Assembly: GCF_007644045.2 (NCBI RefSeq)
Contig: NZ_VMDW02000136.1
Location: forward strand, 122,752-186,751
From: Vogesella urethralis
GTDB taxonomy: Bacteria; Pseudomonadota; Gammaproteobacteria; Burkholderiales; Chromobacteriaceae
Length of the DNA stretch: 64,000 nucleotides
Direction of reading: 5' to 3'
Shown here: positions 17,862 to 25,942 of the stretch, piece by piece
Layout: each line of letters begins with the position of its first letter
How positions within the stretch are numbered: position 1 is the first letter of the stretch
Notes under the pieces: generated by a model
Seen by the model: only the letters and a program-made list of their open reading frames with translations
What the model was told of the DNA's origin: nothing
The model's database searches: none
Position numbers and translations under genes: made by a program

Positions 17862-18998
17862 TTAGCCGTTGACGTTCAGTTTCTTGATGCCCAGTGCCTT
17901 GGCGGCTTCTACCAGGCTGCCAGCCTGCTTTTTCAGTGCGGCGATGGTGGCTTGCACGCGGCTGCGGCCTTCTTTCTTGACGATTTCCTGGTCGAACGGC
18001 GCCTGGATGCCTTCGGCTGCCTTCAGCGTGGCTTCCATATCGGCGGTCACGCGTTCGGCGGCCTTGGCGTTGCTGGCGGCCACCAGGTCACGCAGGCTGG
18101 CACCTTTTACCACGCTGCCATCCACACGCTTGTACTCGCCCAGCCACACGTTCTGGATACCCTTGGCGTTGGTGATGATGTCGCGGTGGGTATTGTCGGA
18201 GAAGCAGCTGTGTTCGTCTTCCTGGTTGCGGCTGTCCAGCGCCACTTCCATGCGTTCACCGGCCAGTTCGGCACGCGACAGCACGCCGATGCCGACCATG
18301 ATCTGGCGGATGGCGTCCGGGTTCTTGGCGAACTTGGCGCGGTAGTTGTTGGCACCGGCTTGCCATTGTTTGGTGACGGTGCTGAGGTCGTCGATCAGCA
18401 GCTCGGCGGCCACTTGCAGGTACTGGCGGCGACGGTCGGCGTTGGGGGCCTTGCCATCCACAAAGTCGGTGTAGCTGCGTTTGCCCGGGCCGGCGACGTC
18501 GAAGTCCTGGCCCCACAGCAGAAACTCGATGGCGTGCCAGCCGGTAGATACGTTCTCTTCACCGCCGCGCTCGTTCAGCGACGACAGCTTTTCTTTGGTA
18601 ATGGCCACCTTGCGGTTGTTGATGATGCCGGCGTTCGGCTTGCCTTTCACGTAGTCGATGTAGGCTTCATCCAGCGGCCAGGCGTTGATCTGGCCTTCCG
18701 GGCCTTTGGCGTCGTCAATCGGGCCGCCGTAGAAGCGGAATGCTTCGGTCTGGCCGTACGGCTCGCGCGCGGCCAGCCAGGCTTTGCGGGCCTTGTTCAG
18801 CGTGTCTTCGGACGGTGCTGCCACGAAGGCGTCGATGGCGGTTTTCAGTTCACGCGCGCCTTGCAGCGAGTCCTCGTAGCTGGCAAGAACGATCTGGCTG
18901 TAGGTTTCCACTACGCTGGCGCGGCTGACGTCGGCGGCGAAGGAAGCGGGGGCCAGCAGGGCAGTACCGATGGCGAGGGCGAGCAGGGTGTGGCGCAT
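17862..18998 (-). CDS. Imelysin family iron-uptake protein (canonical)
   Basis: 378-aa periplasmic protein with a signal peptide (MRHTLLALAIGTALLAPASFA, cleavage after about residue 21). It carries the canonical GxHxxE motif as GWHAIE (residues 153-158) followed by FLLWGQD, the hallmark of imelysin/IrpA-like proteins involved in iron acquisition. It is the first gene of the operon and lies directly downstream of a perfect Fur-type palindrome, so it should be induced by iron limitation. The order imelysin, di-heme oxidoreductase, second imelysin, DUF1513 protein recurs in other proteobacteria. Confidence 0.93.
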   Translation of the reverse strand: MRHTLLALAIGTALLAPASFAADVSRASVVETYSQIVLASYEDSLQGARELKTAIDAFVAAPSEDTLNKARKAWLAAREPYGQTEAFRFYGGPIDDAKGPEGQINAWPLDEAYIDYVKGKPNAGIINNRKVAITKEKLSSLNERGGEENVSTGWHAIEFLLWGQDFDVAGPGKRSYTDFVDGKAPNADRRRQYLQVAAELLIDDLSTVTKQWQAGANNYRAKFAKNPDAIRQIMVGIGVLSRAELAGERMEVALDSRNQEDEHSCFSDNTHRDIITNAKGIQNVWLGEYKRVDGSVVKGASLRDLVAASNAKAAERVTADMEATLKAAEGIQAPFDQEIVKKEGRSRVQATIAALKKQAGSLVEAAKALGIKKLNVNG

Positions 18999-19036
18999 GA
19001 CGTGTGTCTCTGTCTGGTTTATGAAAAGTAGTGCTG

Positions 19037-19053
19037 ATGATAAGTATTATCAT
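19037..19053 (-). promoter_or_regulatory. Fur box upstream of imelysin operon
   Basis: Perfect 17-bp palindrome ATGATAA-GTA-TTATCAT, close to the Fur 7-1-7 consensus (TGATAATnATTATCA), 39 bases before the imelysin start codon. Iron-dependent repression by Fur is the expected regulation. Confidence 0.85.
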
Positions 19054-19188
19054 TTGATGCGTCAATGCGTGTGCCATGCGCGTATTTTCATGGAGTGGCG
19101 GCTTTTTCTGCTGGCGGGTGCTGGGTGAAGCGTGGTCTTCGTGGTATCCTTGCGCCCCTTTTTTGCGCAGTAACGCTGTACACCATCA

Positions 19189-19566
19189 ATGCGAGACCCT
19201 TGCGATCACTACACCATAGACCTGATCGGCGGCACGCGGGCGAAGCCCGGGCGCAAGCCGCTGGGCGAACGCGCCATGACGCCGGCCGAGCGCAAGCGCC
19301 GCAGCCGCGAGCTGCGCCGCAATCGCCTGCAGGAGCTGTCGGTGACGGTGGAGCTGTCGCGCGACGCGCAAAAGGCATTGGATAAAATGATCGAATGGTG
19401 GGGCGTCAGCAAAAAGGAGGCGATCAATCGCGCCATGCTGATTGCCTGTCAGTCGCAAACCGGCCGTACCGGCACGCTGTTCGAGTTTGATGCCGACTTC
19501 CTGTTGCCGGCGGCAGCGCCGGCGCCCAAGCGTAGCCGCAAGAAAGCGGCACCGGATAAGGCCTGA
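19189..19566 (+). CDS. Ribbon-helix-helix-like regulatory protein
   Basis: 125-aa, strongly basic protein. The layout IDLIGGTRAKPGRKPLGERAM, then TPAERKRRSRELRRNRLQ, then a VTVELSRDAQKALDKMIEWW / SKKEAINRAMLIA segment resembles short RHH DNA-binding proteins such as the LexA-regulated YbfE group, whose N-terminus also has DL..GxxRPGRP-type residues. The C-terminus is Ala/Lys-rich. The target is unknown. ATG 19189 keeps the conserved N-terminal block; ATG 19276 is an alternative. It is a single gene followed by a strong terminator. Confidence 0.65.
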   Translation: MRDPCDHYTIDLIGGTRAKPGRKPLGERAMTPAERKRRSRELRRNRLQELSVTVELSRDAQKALDKMIEWWGVSKKEAINRAMLIACQSQTGRTGTLFEFDADFLLPAAAPAPKRSRKKAAPDKA

Positions 19567-19593
19567 TGATCGGCGCTGGCCGCAACCGTATGG

Positions 19594-19627
19594 AAAAACC
19601 CTGCTTGCTTCGTCAGCAGGGTTTTTT
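19594..19627 (+). terminator. Intrinsic terminator
   Basis: Stem CCCTGCT/AGCAGGG with flanking A5 and T6, just past the RHH-like gene. Confidence 0.9.
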
Positions 19628-19693
19628 ATTGGGCGGACGGTGGCGGGCAGCATCAAGGGTTGGCCGCCATCGCTGCTTTTGCTGTTTTGCCGC

Positions 19694-20779
19694 TCAGGTT
19701 TTGCCAGGTGGTGTCAGCCCTAACAGCTGCATGGCGTCGTGACGGGCGTCGTCTTCGCTGTGCAGGTAGCGGCGCGTGGTCTGGATGCTGCGGTGGCGCA
19801 GGTTTTGGCTCACCATCAGCAGGCTGAGCCCGGCGTCCAGCTGGTGGCTGGCTGCGGTGTGGCGCAGCCAGTGGGTGCTGGCTTGCTGCAGAGTGCTGCG
19901 CAGCGGTTCTTCGGCGCGTTCGGCAGCACGTTGCATCACTTCCTTCACGATCAGGTACAGCGCTTTGTCGCTGATGCCTTGTTGCATGGCCTGGCTGCCA
20001 GCCAGCTTGCCAATCAGCGGTGTGGTCTCGCCCGGCGTGGGTAGCGCCGGCAGGCCCAGGTGCTGGCGGTAGCGTTGCAGCGCCGCCAGTAGCGCGTCGC
20101 TAACCGGGATGTCGGCTAGCCCCGTTTTGCCATTCACCCGCCACCACCAGCGGCCACGCTTTTCGAAAATATCTCCCATCACCGCCTGGCTGGCTTCGCT
20201 GCGCCGGGCGCCGCTCATATATAGCAAGCTGAACACCCACAGTGCGCGTTCGCGCTGGGCGATGGCGCGGGCGCTGTCGTCCGGCAGCTGTGCCAGGGTG
20301 TCGCACACGTGCGTCCAGGCGTCGCGTTCCAGAAAACGTTCCAGTGCTGGCTGGCTGCGCTCACGTGGCGGCTTGTGCAGGCGGAACGGGTTGCCGGCCA
20401 GGTGGCCGGCGTGGTTCAGATAGCTGTACAGGCCGCCGAGGATGGTAAAGGCGTGCTGGATGCTGGCTTCGGACAGCGGGCCGTTGAACGGTCGCCATTG
20501 CGCATGGCTGCGCGGTAGTGGCGGGCCTATCCATTGTGCGGCGGGGTGGGGTTGCGCCAGAAAACGGCGATAGTCGTGCACGTCGCCACGTTTGATGCTG
20601 GCCAGCGTTTGGCCGCGACTGGCCAGCCAGAGCAGAAAGCGTTCGGCTTCTTTGCGGTAGCTGCGCAGGGTGGCGGGGCGCTGGGCGTACTCGGCCAGCC
20701 AGGCCAGTACGGCTTCGCTATCACTATTTGCCTGGATCAGGCTGTTTTGCGGGGTAGTGGCAGGAAAATGCATGGCCAT
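19694..20779 (-). CDS. Tyrosine recombinase/integrase
   Basis: 361-aa tyrosine site-specific recombinase. The N-terminal SAM-like core-binding part (LRSYRKEAERFLLWLASRG) and the catalytic domain are complete. The expected active-site residues are Arg192 (MSGARRSEA), Lys218, His303 and Arg306 (THWLRHTAASH), His329 (NLRHRSIQTT) and the nucleophile Tyr338. It is therefore probably active. It is not the XerC of this window (that gene is at 33.8 kb). No att-type repeats or phage genes were found nearby. It is divergent from a KfrA-like gene across a perfect palindrome, and this pairing may be functional. The start could also be ATG 20773. Confidence 0.88.
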   Translation of the reverse strand: MAMHFPATTPQNSLIQANSDSEAVLAWLAEYAQRPATLRSYRKEAERFLLWLASRGQTLASIKRGDVHDYRRFLAQPHPAAQWIGPPLPRSHAQWRPFNGPLSEASIQHAFTILGGLYSYLNHAGHLAGNPFRLHKPPRERSQPALERFLERDAWTHVCDTLAQLPDDSARAIAQRERALWVFSLLYMSGARRSEASQAVMGDIFEKRGRWWWRVNGKTGLADIPVSDALLAALQRYRQHLGLPALPTPGETTPLIGKLAGSQAMQQGISDKALYLIVKEVMQRAAERAEEPLRSTLQQASTHWLRHTAASHQLDAGLSLLMVSQNLRHRSIQTTRRYLHSEDDARHDAMQLLGLTPPGKT

Positions 20780-20793
20780 TCCGGGATGTAAAC

Positions 20794-20817
20794 TTCCGAT
20801 AAGTATAATTATCGGAA
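20794..20817. promoter_or_regulatory. Perfect palindrome between recombinase and KfrA-like gene
   Basis: 24-bp inverted repeat TTCCGATAA-GTATAA-TTATCGGAA in the only AT-rich stretch (20780-20880) of the region. It sits 14 bases from the recombinase start. It is a candidate operator for the KfrA-like protein or a binding site for the recombinase (inference). Confidence 0.6.
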
Positions 20818-20912
20818 AAATATTTGGCAAAGTGTAAAATAAAACATGTAATACGTAATAAAATTAAGTATCGATGGCGTGGTACAATGCGGCCAACGTT
20901 GAAGGAGGTGTG

Positions 20913-21971
20913 ATGGATATTTATGCGCGCATTCGGCAGGTGGCATTCGAGCTGGTGTCGGAGGGGGAGTGGCCCACCGTGGTGGAAGTGCGGGCGCGGC
21001 TGGGTACCGGCTCCAATACCACTATCAACAACACGCTGAAGCAGTGGAGGCAGGAGTTTCTGGCCCGCAATGCGGCGGCGGTAAAGCGGCCGGACTGGCC
21101 GCCGGCGCTGGCCGATGCCTTTGGCCAGCTGTGGCAAAAGGCCTGCGAAGTGGCGGAAGGCAACCTGGCCACGCTGCGCGAAGAGGTAGAGCAGAAACTA
21201 CAGCAAGTGGTGGCCGAGCTGGCCGCTGCGCAGCGTGAGCTGGATGATCGCGCTGCGCAGCTGGTGTCGCTGTCTGGCGAGTTGGCGCAGCAGCGTGAAC
21301 GTGGTGATGCATTGCAACAGCAACTGGCCGAGGCCAATAGCCGCCGTCAGGTGCTGGAAGACAGCCTGGCCGGGCTGACTGCCTCGCTGGACGATGCGCG
21401 GGCGCAGACCTTGCTGGTGCAAAAAGACGCCGACGAGCGGGTGGCGGCGCTGGAGCAGCGCCAGGAGGAGCGCCTGCAGCAGGCGGCTGCCGAGGCGGCA
21501 CAGCGCGAGGCGCTGGCTTACGAGCGCTTTGAAGGCATGCGCGTGCGCTTGTACGAGCAGGTGGAGGCGGAGCGGGCGCAGATGAAGCAGCAGGCTACGC
21601 AGCAGGCTGCGCAATTGACGTCTTTGTCTGCGCAGCTGGACGAGGTGCGACGCCTACGCCAGCAGCAAGAGGCCGATACGGCGCGCGAGTTGGGCAAGGC
21701 GGCGGCACAGCAGGAGTTGGCCGCTAGCAGGTTGGCCGAGCTGGAAGCCCGTTGTGACAGCCTGCGGCAACAGGACGAGGCGCGCCAGGCGCAGATGCTG
21801 GGTCTGGCCGCGCAAGCTTCGTCTGCGCAGACCGAACTACAGATTCTGCGCGAGCAGCGTTTGCCGCAATGGCAGCAGCTGGTGCTACTTAATCGCGACA
21901 AGTTGGCCGCCATGCCGGAGCAGGAAGCGGCCAAGCTGGTGGCGGGCTGGTTGGGCTTGTCAGTCGAATAA
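20913..21971 (+). CDS. KfrA-like DNA-binding coiled-coil protein
   Basis: 352-aa protein. Residues 1-50 (MDIYARIRQVAFELVSEGEW, TVVEVRARLGTGSNTTIN, LKQWRQEFL) match the KfrA N-terminal winged/helix-turn-helix DNA-binding domain (PF11740-like). From about residue 90 to 320 it is an almost unbroken Ala/Gln/Glu/Leu-rich coiled coil, as in plasmid KfrA, an autorepressor that forms filament-like assemblies. ATG 20913 has an excellent AAGGAGGTG site, so the longer open frame from 20874 is rejected. A GTTGGCCGC copy lies just upstream (20889-20897) and two more are in the gene. Its last 12 bases overlap the convergent msrC gene. Confidence 0.88.
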   Translation: MDIYARIRQVAFELVSEGEWPTVVEVRARLGTGSNTTINNTLKQWRQEFLARNAAAVKRPDWPPALADAFGQLWQKACEVAEGNLATLREEVEQKLQQVVAELAAAQRELDDRAAQLVSLSGELAQQRERGDALQQQLAEANSRRQVLEDSLAGLTASLDDARAQTLLVQKDADERVAALEQRQEERLQQAAAEAAQREALAYERFEGMRVRLYEQVEAERAQMKQQATQQAAQLTSLSAQLDEVRRLRQQQEADTARELGKAAAQQELAASRLAELEARCDSLRQQDEARQAQMLGLAAQASSAQTELQILREQRLPQWQQLVLLNRDKLAAMPEQEAAKLVAGWLGLSVE

Positions 21972-22445
21972 GCGGGCAAAGCGCTGGCAGATCTGCTCCA
22001 GCGCAGCGCGGTCGCTGTCGTCAAACGACGCCAGCTCGATCGAGTCCACGTCCAGTACGGCGCGCACCTGGCCGTGGCTGTCCAGCAGCGGCACCACGAT
22101 TTCGGAGCGCGACAGCGACGAGCAGGCAATGTGGCCGGGGAAGGCGTCGACGTCCGGCACCACCAGCGTTTGCGCCTGTTGCCAGGCGCTGCCACACACG
22201 CCTTTGCCTTTGCGGATACGGGTGCAGGCAATCGGGCCCTGGAACGGGCCGAGCACCAGCTCGTCCTGTTTGACCAGGTAAAAGCCGGTCCACAGCCAGC
22301 CGAAGCTGTGATGGATGGCGGCGGCCACATTGGCCATGGCGGCAATCAGGTCGGTTTCGGTGTCGATCAGGGCAAACGCCTGCGGTAGCAGCGTGTCGTA
22401 GCGTTCGGCCTTGGTCTGGCCGGCAATGATCAGGTTCTCTGCCAT
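21960..22445 (-). CDS. msrC: Free methionine-(R)-sulfoxide reductase (GAF domain)
   Basis: 161-aa GAF-fold enzyme that reduces free methionine-R-sulfoxide. The three conserved Cys of the family are present in ACTRI, GVCGSA and HIACSS, within GPFQGPIACTRI and VDAFPGHIACSSLSRSEIVV. ATG 22445 (MAENLIIAG) was chosen over the longer open frame because family members begin here. It is leftward and convergent with the KfrA-like gene. Confidence 0.93.
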   Translation of the reverse strand: MAENLIIAGQTKAERYDTLLPQAFALIDTETDLIAAMANVAAAIHHSFGWLWTGFYLVKQDELVLGPFQGPIACTRIRKGKGVCGSAWQQAQTLVVPDVDAFPGHIACSSLSRSEIVVPLLDSHGQVRAVLDVDSIELASFDDSDRAALEQICQRFARLFD

Positions 22446-22535
22446 GTGGCGGGTCCTTGTCTTGATGCGGGGTGGGGCGGCAGCATAGCAAAAAAGCCGG
22501 CGGCTGTGCCGCTGCACGCGGCAGCGCATGCCATG

Positions 22536-22564
22536 AAAAAAGCCGGGGCAGGGCCTCCGGCTTT
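22536..22564 (-). terminator. Intrinsic terminator of phaB
   Basis: Stem AAAGCCGG/CCGGCTTT with a T6 run on the minus strand, 20 bases past the phaB stop. Confidence 0.85.
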
Positions 22565-22583
22565 GCTTGGCGACGCGTCGCGC

Positions 22584-23321
22584 TTACATCATGTGCTGAC
22601 CGCCGTTGATGGCCAGGTCGGCGCCGGTGATGAAGCCGGCCAGGTCGGAAGCCAGGTAGTTCACCAGGCCGGCGATTTCTTCCGGCTGACCCAGGCGGCC
22701 TACCGGGATCTGGGCAATGATCTTGTTACGCACGTCTTCCGGTACCGCCATCACCATGTCGGTGCCGATGTAGCCCGGGCTGATGGTGTTGACGGTCACA
22801 CCTTTGCGCGCCACTTCCTGTGCCAGGGCCATGGTGAAGCCGTGCATGCCGGCCTTGGCGGCGGAGTAGTTGGTTTGGCCGAACTGGCCTTTCTGGCCGT
22901 TGATCGACGAGATGTTGATGATGCGGCCAAAGCCACGCTCGGTCATGCCGTCGACAACCGGTTTGCACACGTTGAACAGCGAATCGAGGTTGGTGCTGAT
23001 CACGGCGTCCCAGTCGGTTTTGCCCAGCTTGCGGAAGCTGCTGTCGCGGGTGATGCCGGCGTTGTTCACCACGATATCGATAGGGCCGATCTCGGCCTGG
23101 ATCTTGGCAACGGCAGCCTGGCAGGCGTCGAAGTCGGTCACGTCGCATTGCACGGCGTGTACGTCGAAGCCCAGGCCTTTCATGTCGGCGGTCCAGGCTT
23201 GCTCTTTGCCCGGGCGGCTGTAGGTGGTGACCACGGTATGGCCGGACTGTGCCAGTGCCTTGCAAATAGCGGTGCCGATACCGCCCATACCCCCGGTTAC
23301 CAGTGCAATTCGTTTGGTCAT
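22584..23321 (-). CDS. phaB: Acetoacetyl-CoA reductase
   Basis: 245-aa NADPH-dependent short-chain dehydrogenase that reduces acetoacetyl-CoA to (R)-3-hydroxybutyryl-CoA for polyhydroxyalkanoate synthesis. The cofactor motif is TGGMGGIGTAICKAL. The catalytic Ser-Tyr-Lys set lies in NISSINGQKGQFGQTNYSAA plus the following Lys. The C-terminus GADLAINGGQHMM is the PhaB signature. No PHA synthase gene is in this window. A GTAATGTG inverted repeat lies just upstream of the start. FabG-like function cannot be fully excluded but the C-terminus favours PhaB. Confidence 0.9.
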   Translation of the reverse strand: MTKRIALVTGGMGGIGTAICKALAQSGHTVVTTYSRPGKEQAWTADMKGLGFDVHAVQCDVTDFDACQAAVAKIQAEIGPIDIVVNNAGITRDSSFRKLGKTDWDAVISTNLDSLFNVCKPVVDGMTERGFGRIINISSINGQKGQFGQTNYSAAKAGMHGFTMALAQEVARKGVTVNTISPGYIGTDMVMAVPEDVRNKIIAQIPVGRLGQPEEIAGLVNYLASDLAGFITGADLAINGGQHMM

Positions 23322-23343
23322 GGTGCTGACTCCTTATCTGTAT

Positions 23344-23365
23344 GTAATGTGGATAAACACATTAC
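23344..23365 (-). promoter_or_regulatory. Inverted repeat upstream of phaB
   Basis: Perfect 8-bp inverted repeat GTAATGTG-GATAAA-CACATTAC starting 23 bases before the phaB ATG, in an AT-rich leader. It is a candidate operator; the regulator is unknown. Confidence 0.5.
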
Positions 23366-23444
23366 CGGTGAAATTTTTCTTCTGGGTGACAGATTAGAGT
23401 CAGCGTCATGAAATGTAAATGCCGTTTTCCCTTATAGATATTAT

Positions 23445-24314
23445 TTAATTTGCATTGATTGCCTGCGTCACCAGTTTCTGCAGCAGCTCAAGGCGGGCTG
23501 GGGCGATGTGACCATCGTCGCACGCTTGCTTGATGGCGCACGACGGTTCCATGCGGTGCGTGCAGTTGTGGAAGCGGCACTGGCCGATATAGGGGCGTAC
23601 TTCGGGAAACAAGGCTGGCAAGGCCGTAGCAGCAATGTGACCGACGCCGAACTCCTGCAGGCCGGGCGAGTCGATCAGATGGCTGTCGCCGTCCAGGTGG
23701 TACAGCGCGGCGTGGGTAGTGGTGTGCTTGCCGGAGTCCAGCGCGACCGAAATGTCGCCAACGCGGGCAGCGGCTTCGGGTAGCAGCGCATTGGTAAGCG
23801 TGGACTTGCCCATGCCGGATTGTCCAATAAATACGCTGGTGTGCCCTTGCAACAGCTGGCGCAGGCTGCTGACGTCCTCGCGCGCGCTGACTACGTGCAG
23901 ACGGTAGCCCAGGGCTTCGTAAGGGCGCAGCTTGTCCAGCCAGGCGGCGGTTTCCGGCAAGTCGCTCTTGTTGATCAGGATCACCGGCTCGATATCGGCG
24001 GCCTCGGCGGCCAGCAGGCAGCGGTTGAGCAGCTCTTCGCTGGGGCTGGGTACGGCGGCAGTGACGAACAGGATGCGGGTAACGTTGGCCGCAATCAGCT
24101 TGGTACGCCACTCGTCCTGGCGATACAGCAGGCTGTGGCGCTCGTCTACCTGTTCGATAACGGCTTGTTCGTCGTTGATGATGCTTAGGGTAACAAAGTC
24201 GCCGCAGGCAAAATCCACACGCTTGCCGCGGCTGGTGCAGTCATAAGTACGGCCGCCGGTTTCAACGATGAAGCGGCGACCGTAACTACGGATGATCTGG
24301 CCTTGCTGCTTCAT
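23445..24314 (-). CDS. rsgA: Ribosome small-subunit-dependent GTPase A
   Basis: 289-aa circularly permuted GTPase that acts in late 30S assembly. The permuted motif order is visible: G4 NKSDLP first, then G1 GQSGMGKSTL, then G3 DSPG (LIDSPGLQEFGVG). An N-terminal OB-fold precedes it, and a C-terminal zinc-finger segment has C-x-F-H-N-C-T-H and a later Cys (EPSCAI). Its start codon overlaps the stop of the pterin dehydratase gene (ATGA). Confidence 0.95.
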   Translation of the reverse strand: MKQQGQIIRSYGRRFIVETGGRTYDCTSRGKRVDFACGDFVTLSIINDEQAVIEQVDERHSLLYRQDEWRTKLIAANVTRILFVTAAVPSPSEELLNRCLLAAEAADIEPVILINKSDLPETAAWLDKLRPYEALGYRLHVVSAREDVSSLRQLLQGHTSVFIGQSGMGKSTLTNALLPEAAARVGDISVALDSGKHTTTHAALYHLDGDSHLIDSPGLQEFGVGHIAATALPALFPEVRPYIGQCRFHNCTHRMEPSCAIKQACDDGHIAPARLELLQKLVTQAINAN

Positions 24315-24637
24315 GCGACGGGCAGCAGGGCTTCTGCTTTGGCGGCACAGATGAAGTCGTTCAGCGTCAGGCCGCCGGCGTCATGGGTGCTGAAGCGCAC
24401 GACGGCACGGTTGTAGTGCACCGACATGTCGGGGTGGTGGTCTTCGGCGTGGGCAATCCACGCCATGGCGTTCACGAACGCCATGGTCTTGTAGTAGTCG
24501 GCAAACATGAAGGTCTTGACCAGTTCGATGCCTTCCACGTGCCAGCCCGGCAGGTGCGACAGCAGTTCGGTGACGGTTTGGGCGCTCAGCGGGTGCGCGC
24601 CGTGTTGCGCTTCGCAGCGCATCTCAAGCAGGTTCAT
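24311..24637 (-). CDS. phhB: Pterin-4a-carbinolamine dehydratase
   Basis: 108-aa enzyme of the PCD/DCoH family that recycles the pterin cofactor. The active-site histidine region is AEDHHPDMSVHYNRAVVRF, with LPGWHVEGIELVKTF ahead of it. ATG 24637 has GGAAA upstream; the longer frame to 24661 is less likely. It overlaps rsgA by four bases and the upstream M48 peptidase gene by 14, so the three genes are probably one leftward unit. Confidence 0.93.
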   Translation of the reverse strand: MNLLEMRCEAQHGAHPLSAQTVTELLSHLPGWHVEGIELVKTFMFADYYKTMAFVNAMAWIAHAEDHHPDMSVHYNRAVVRFSTHDAGGLTLNDFICAAKAEALLPVA

Positions 24638-25877
24638 GGTGGTTTCCTTGCAAACGGGCAATACGGAGGCTCGCAGGCGGGTGCGAGTCGTAAAACGCGG
24701 AGTGTAGCGGGTCTGGTGTCAATGTGCTTGCGTTGTCGCGATAAAGCAGCGTCAGGGCGGCGATCAAGTCGGCCGCCGAGCTGTGGCGGCAGGCGTAGGC
24801 GTCGGCCTGGAACTCGTGCCGCCGCGACAGCAGGCTGCCCAGCGGTGTCAGCCAGAACGTCATGACCGGCGCACACAGCATGAACAGCATCAGGCTGGCG
24901 CCGCTATTGCCGGCTGGCGTATGCAGGCCGGCCAGAAAGCCCGGGTGCTGGTGCAGGCTGCCGAACAGCCACAGGAACAGCAGCGAGCCGGCAAAGCTCA
25001 GTGCGATGCGGCTGCGGATGTGGCCGTGGTGAAAATGCCCCAGTTCATGTGCCAGTACCGCTTCGATCTGGCTGTGGTCCAGCCTATCCAGCAGGGTATC
25101 GAAGAAGACGATGCGCTTGTTGTTGCCCAGGCCGGTAAAGTAAGCGTTACCGTGGCTGGAGCGGCGTGAACCATCCATCACGAACAGGCCGTTGCTGGTA
25201 AAGCCACAGCGTTGTAGCAAGGCCTGGATGCGGTCTTGCAAGGCGGCATCGGATAGCGGGGTGAAGCGGTTGAAGCGCGGCGCGATCAGCGTGGGGTAGG
25301 CCCAGCTCAGTGCCAGTGCAAAGGCGCACCAGAGCAACCAGCTCCATAGCCAGAAGTGGCTGCCGCCGTGGTCGATCAGCCACAGTACCTCCAGCAGTAA
25401 CGGTGCGCCCAGTAAGACGCCCAGCAGCAGCGATTTCAGCTGGTCACTGATGAACAAGCCGACGGAAACATGGCTGAAGCCAAAGCGGCGCTCTATGACG
25501 AAAGTGCCATACAGCTGCAGCGGCAGGCTGGCGATGCTGCTGGCCAGCAAGCACAGTGCAATGGTCAGCATGCCGCCAAGCTGAGGCTGAGCGGTGAGGC
25601 TGGCGGCAAGGTTGGCCGCAGCAGCGATGCCGCCGCCGAAGGTTAGCGCCAGTAGGAGCGCGCTGTCCAGCCACAGGCTGGCCATGCGTAGCCGGGTGCG
25701 GGCACTGCTGTAGTCGGCGGCTTTCTGGTGCTCGTCCAGCGTGATGCTGTTGCGGAAGGCGGCCGGTACCGCATGGCGGTGGCGGGCGATGCTGCGCAGC
25801 TGGCGCCATTGCAACCAGCACTGGGTGAAGAGGCTGCCGGCAGTGGCCAGTAGCACGGCCCAGGAAAATGCATTCAT
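24624..25877 (-). CDS. M48 family membrane metallopeptidase (STE24/HtpX-like)
   Basis: 417-aa integral-membrane zinc protease. The catalytic HELGH motif is at residues 277-281 (AVLAHELGHFHHGH). The third zinc ligand is the Glu in SRRHEFQADAYA. Several membrane segments surround it (about 4-20, 66-90, 103-122, 148-167, 176-195, 290-310, 330-350). The length and the STE24-like N-terminal M48 region (SARTRLRMASLWLDSALLL) place it with the CAAX-type endopeptidases found in bacteria; the substrate is unknown. ATG 25877 is preferred to the adjacent TTG at 25880. Confidence 0.92.
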   Translation of the reverse strand: MNAFSWAVLLATAGSLFTQCWLQWRQLRSIARHRHAVPAAFRNSITLDEHQKAADYSSARTRLRMASLWLDSALLLALTFGGGIAAAANLAASLTAQPQLGGMLTIALCLLASSIASLPLQLYGTFVIERRFGFSHVSVGLFISDQLKSLLLGVLLGAPLLLEVLWLIDHGGSHFWLWSWLLWCAFALALSWAYPTLIAPRFNRFTPLSDAALQDRIQALLQRCGFTSNGLFVMDGSRRSSHGNAYFTGLGNNKRIVFFDTLLDRLDHSQIEAVLAHELGHFHHGHIRSRIALSFAGSLLFLWLFGSLHQHPGFLAGLHTPAGNSGASLMLFMLCAPVMTFWLTPLGSLLSRRHEFQADAYACRHSSAADLIAALTLLYRDNASTLTPDPLHSAFYDSHPPASLRIARLQGNHHEPA

Positions 25878-25942
25878 CAAGCGGGTTTGCCCTGTATGGG
25901 GTAAATGTCAGAAAATGACGGTCTTTTGAAAGACAGAACATT

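Noticed and set aside
19694..20779. Prophage or integrative element marked by the recombinase
   Set aside because: Flanking genes are ordinary chromosomal genes, and no tRNA, att repeats or phage genes were found.
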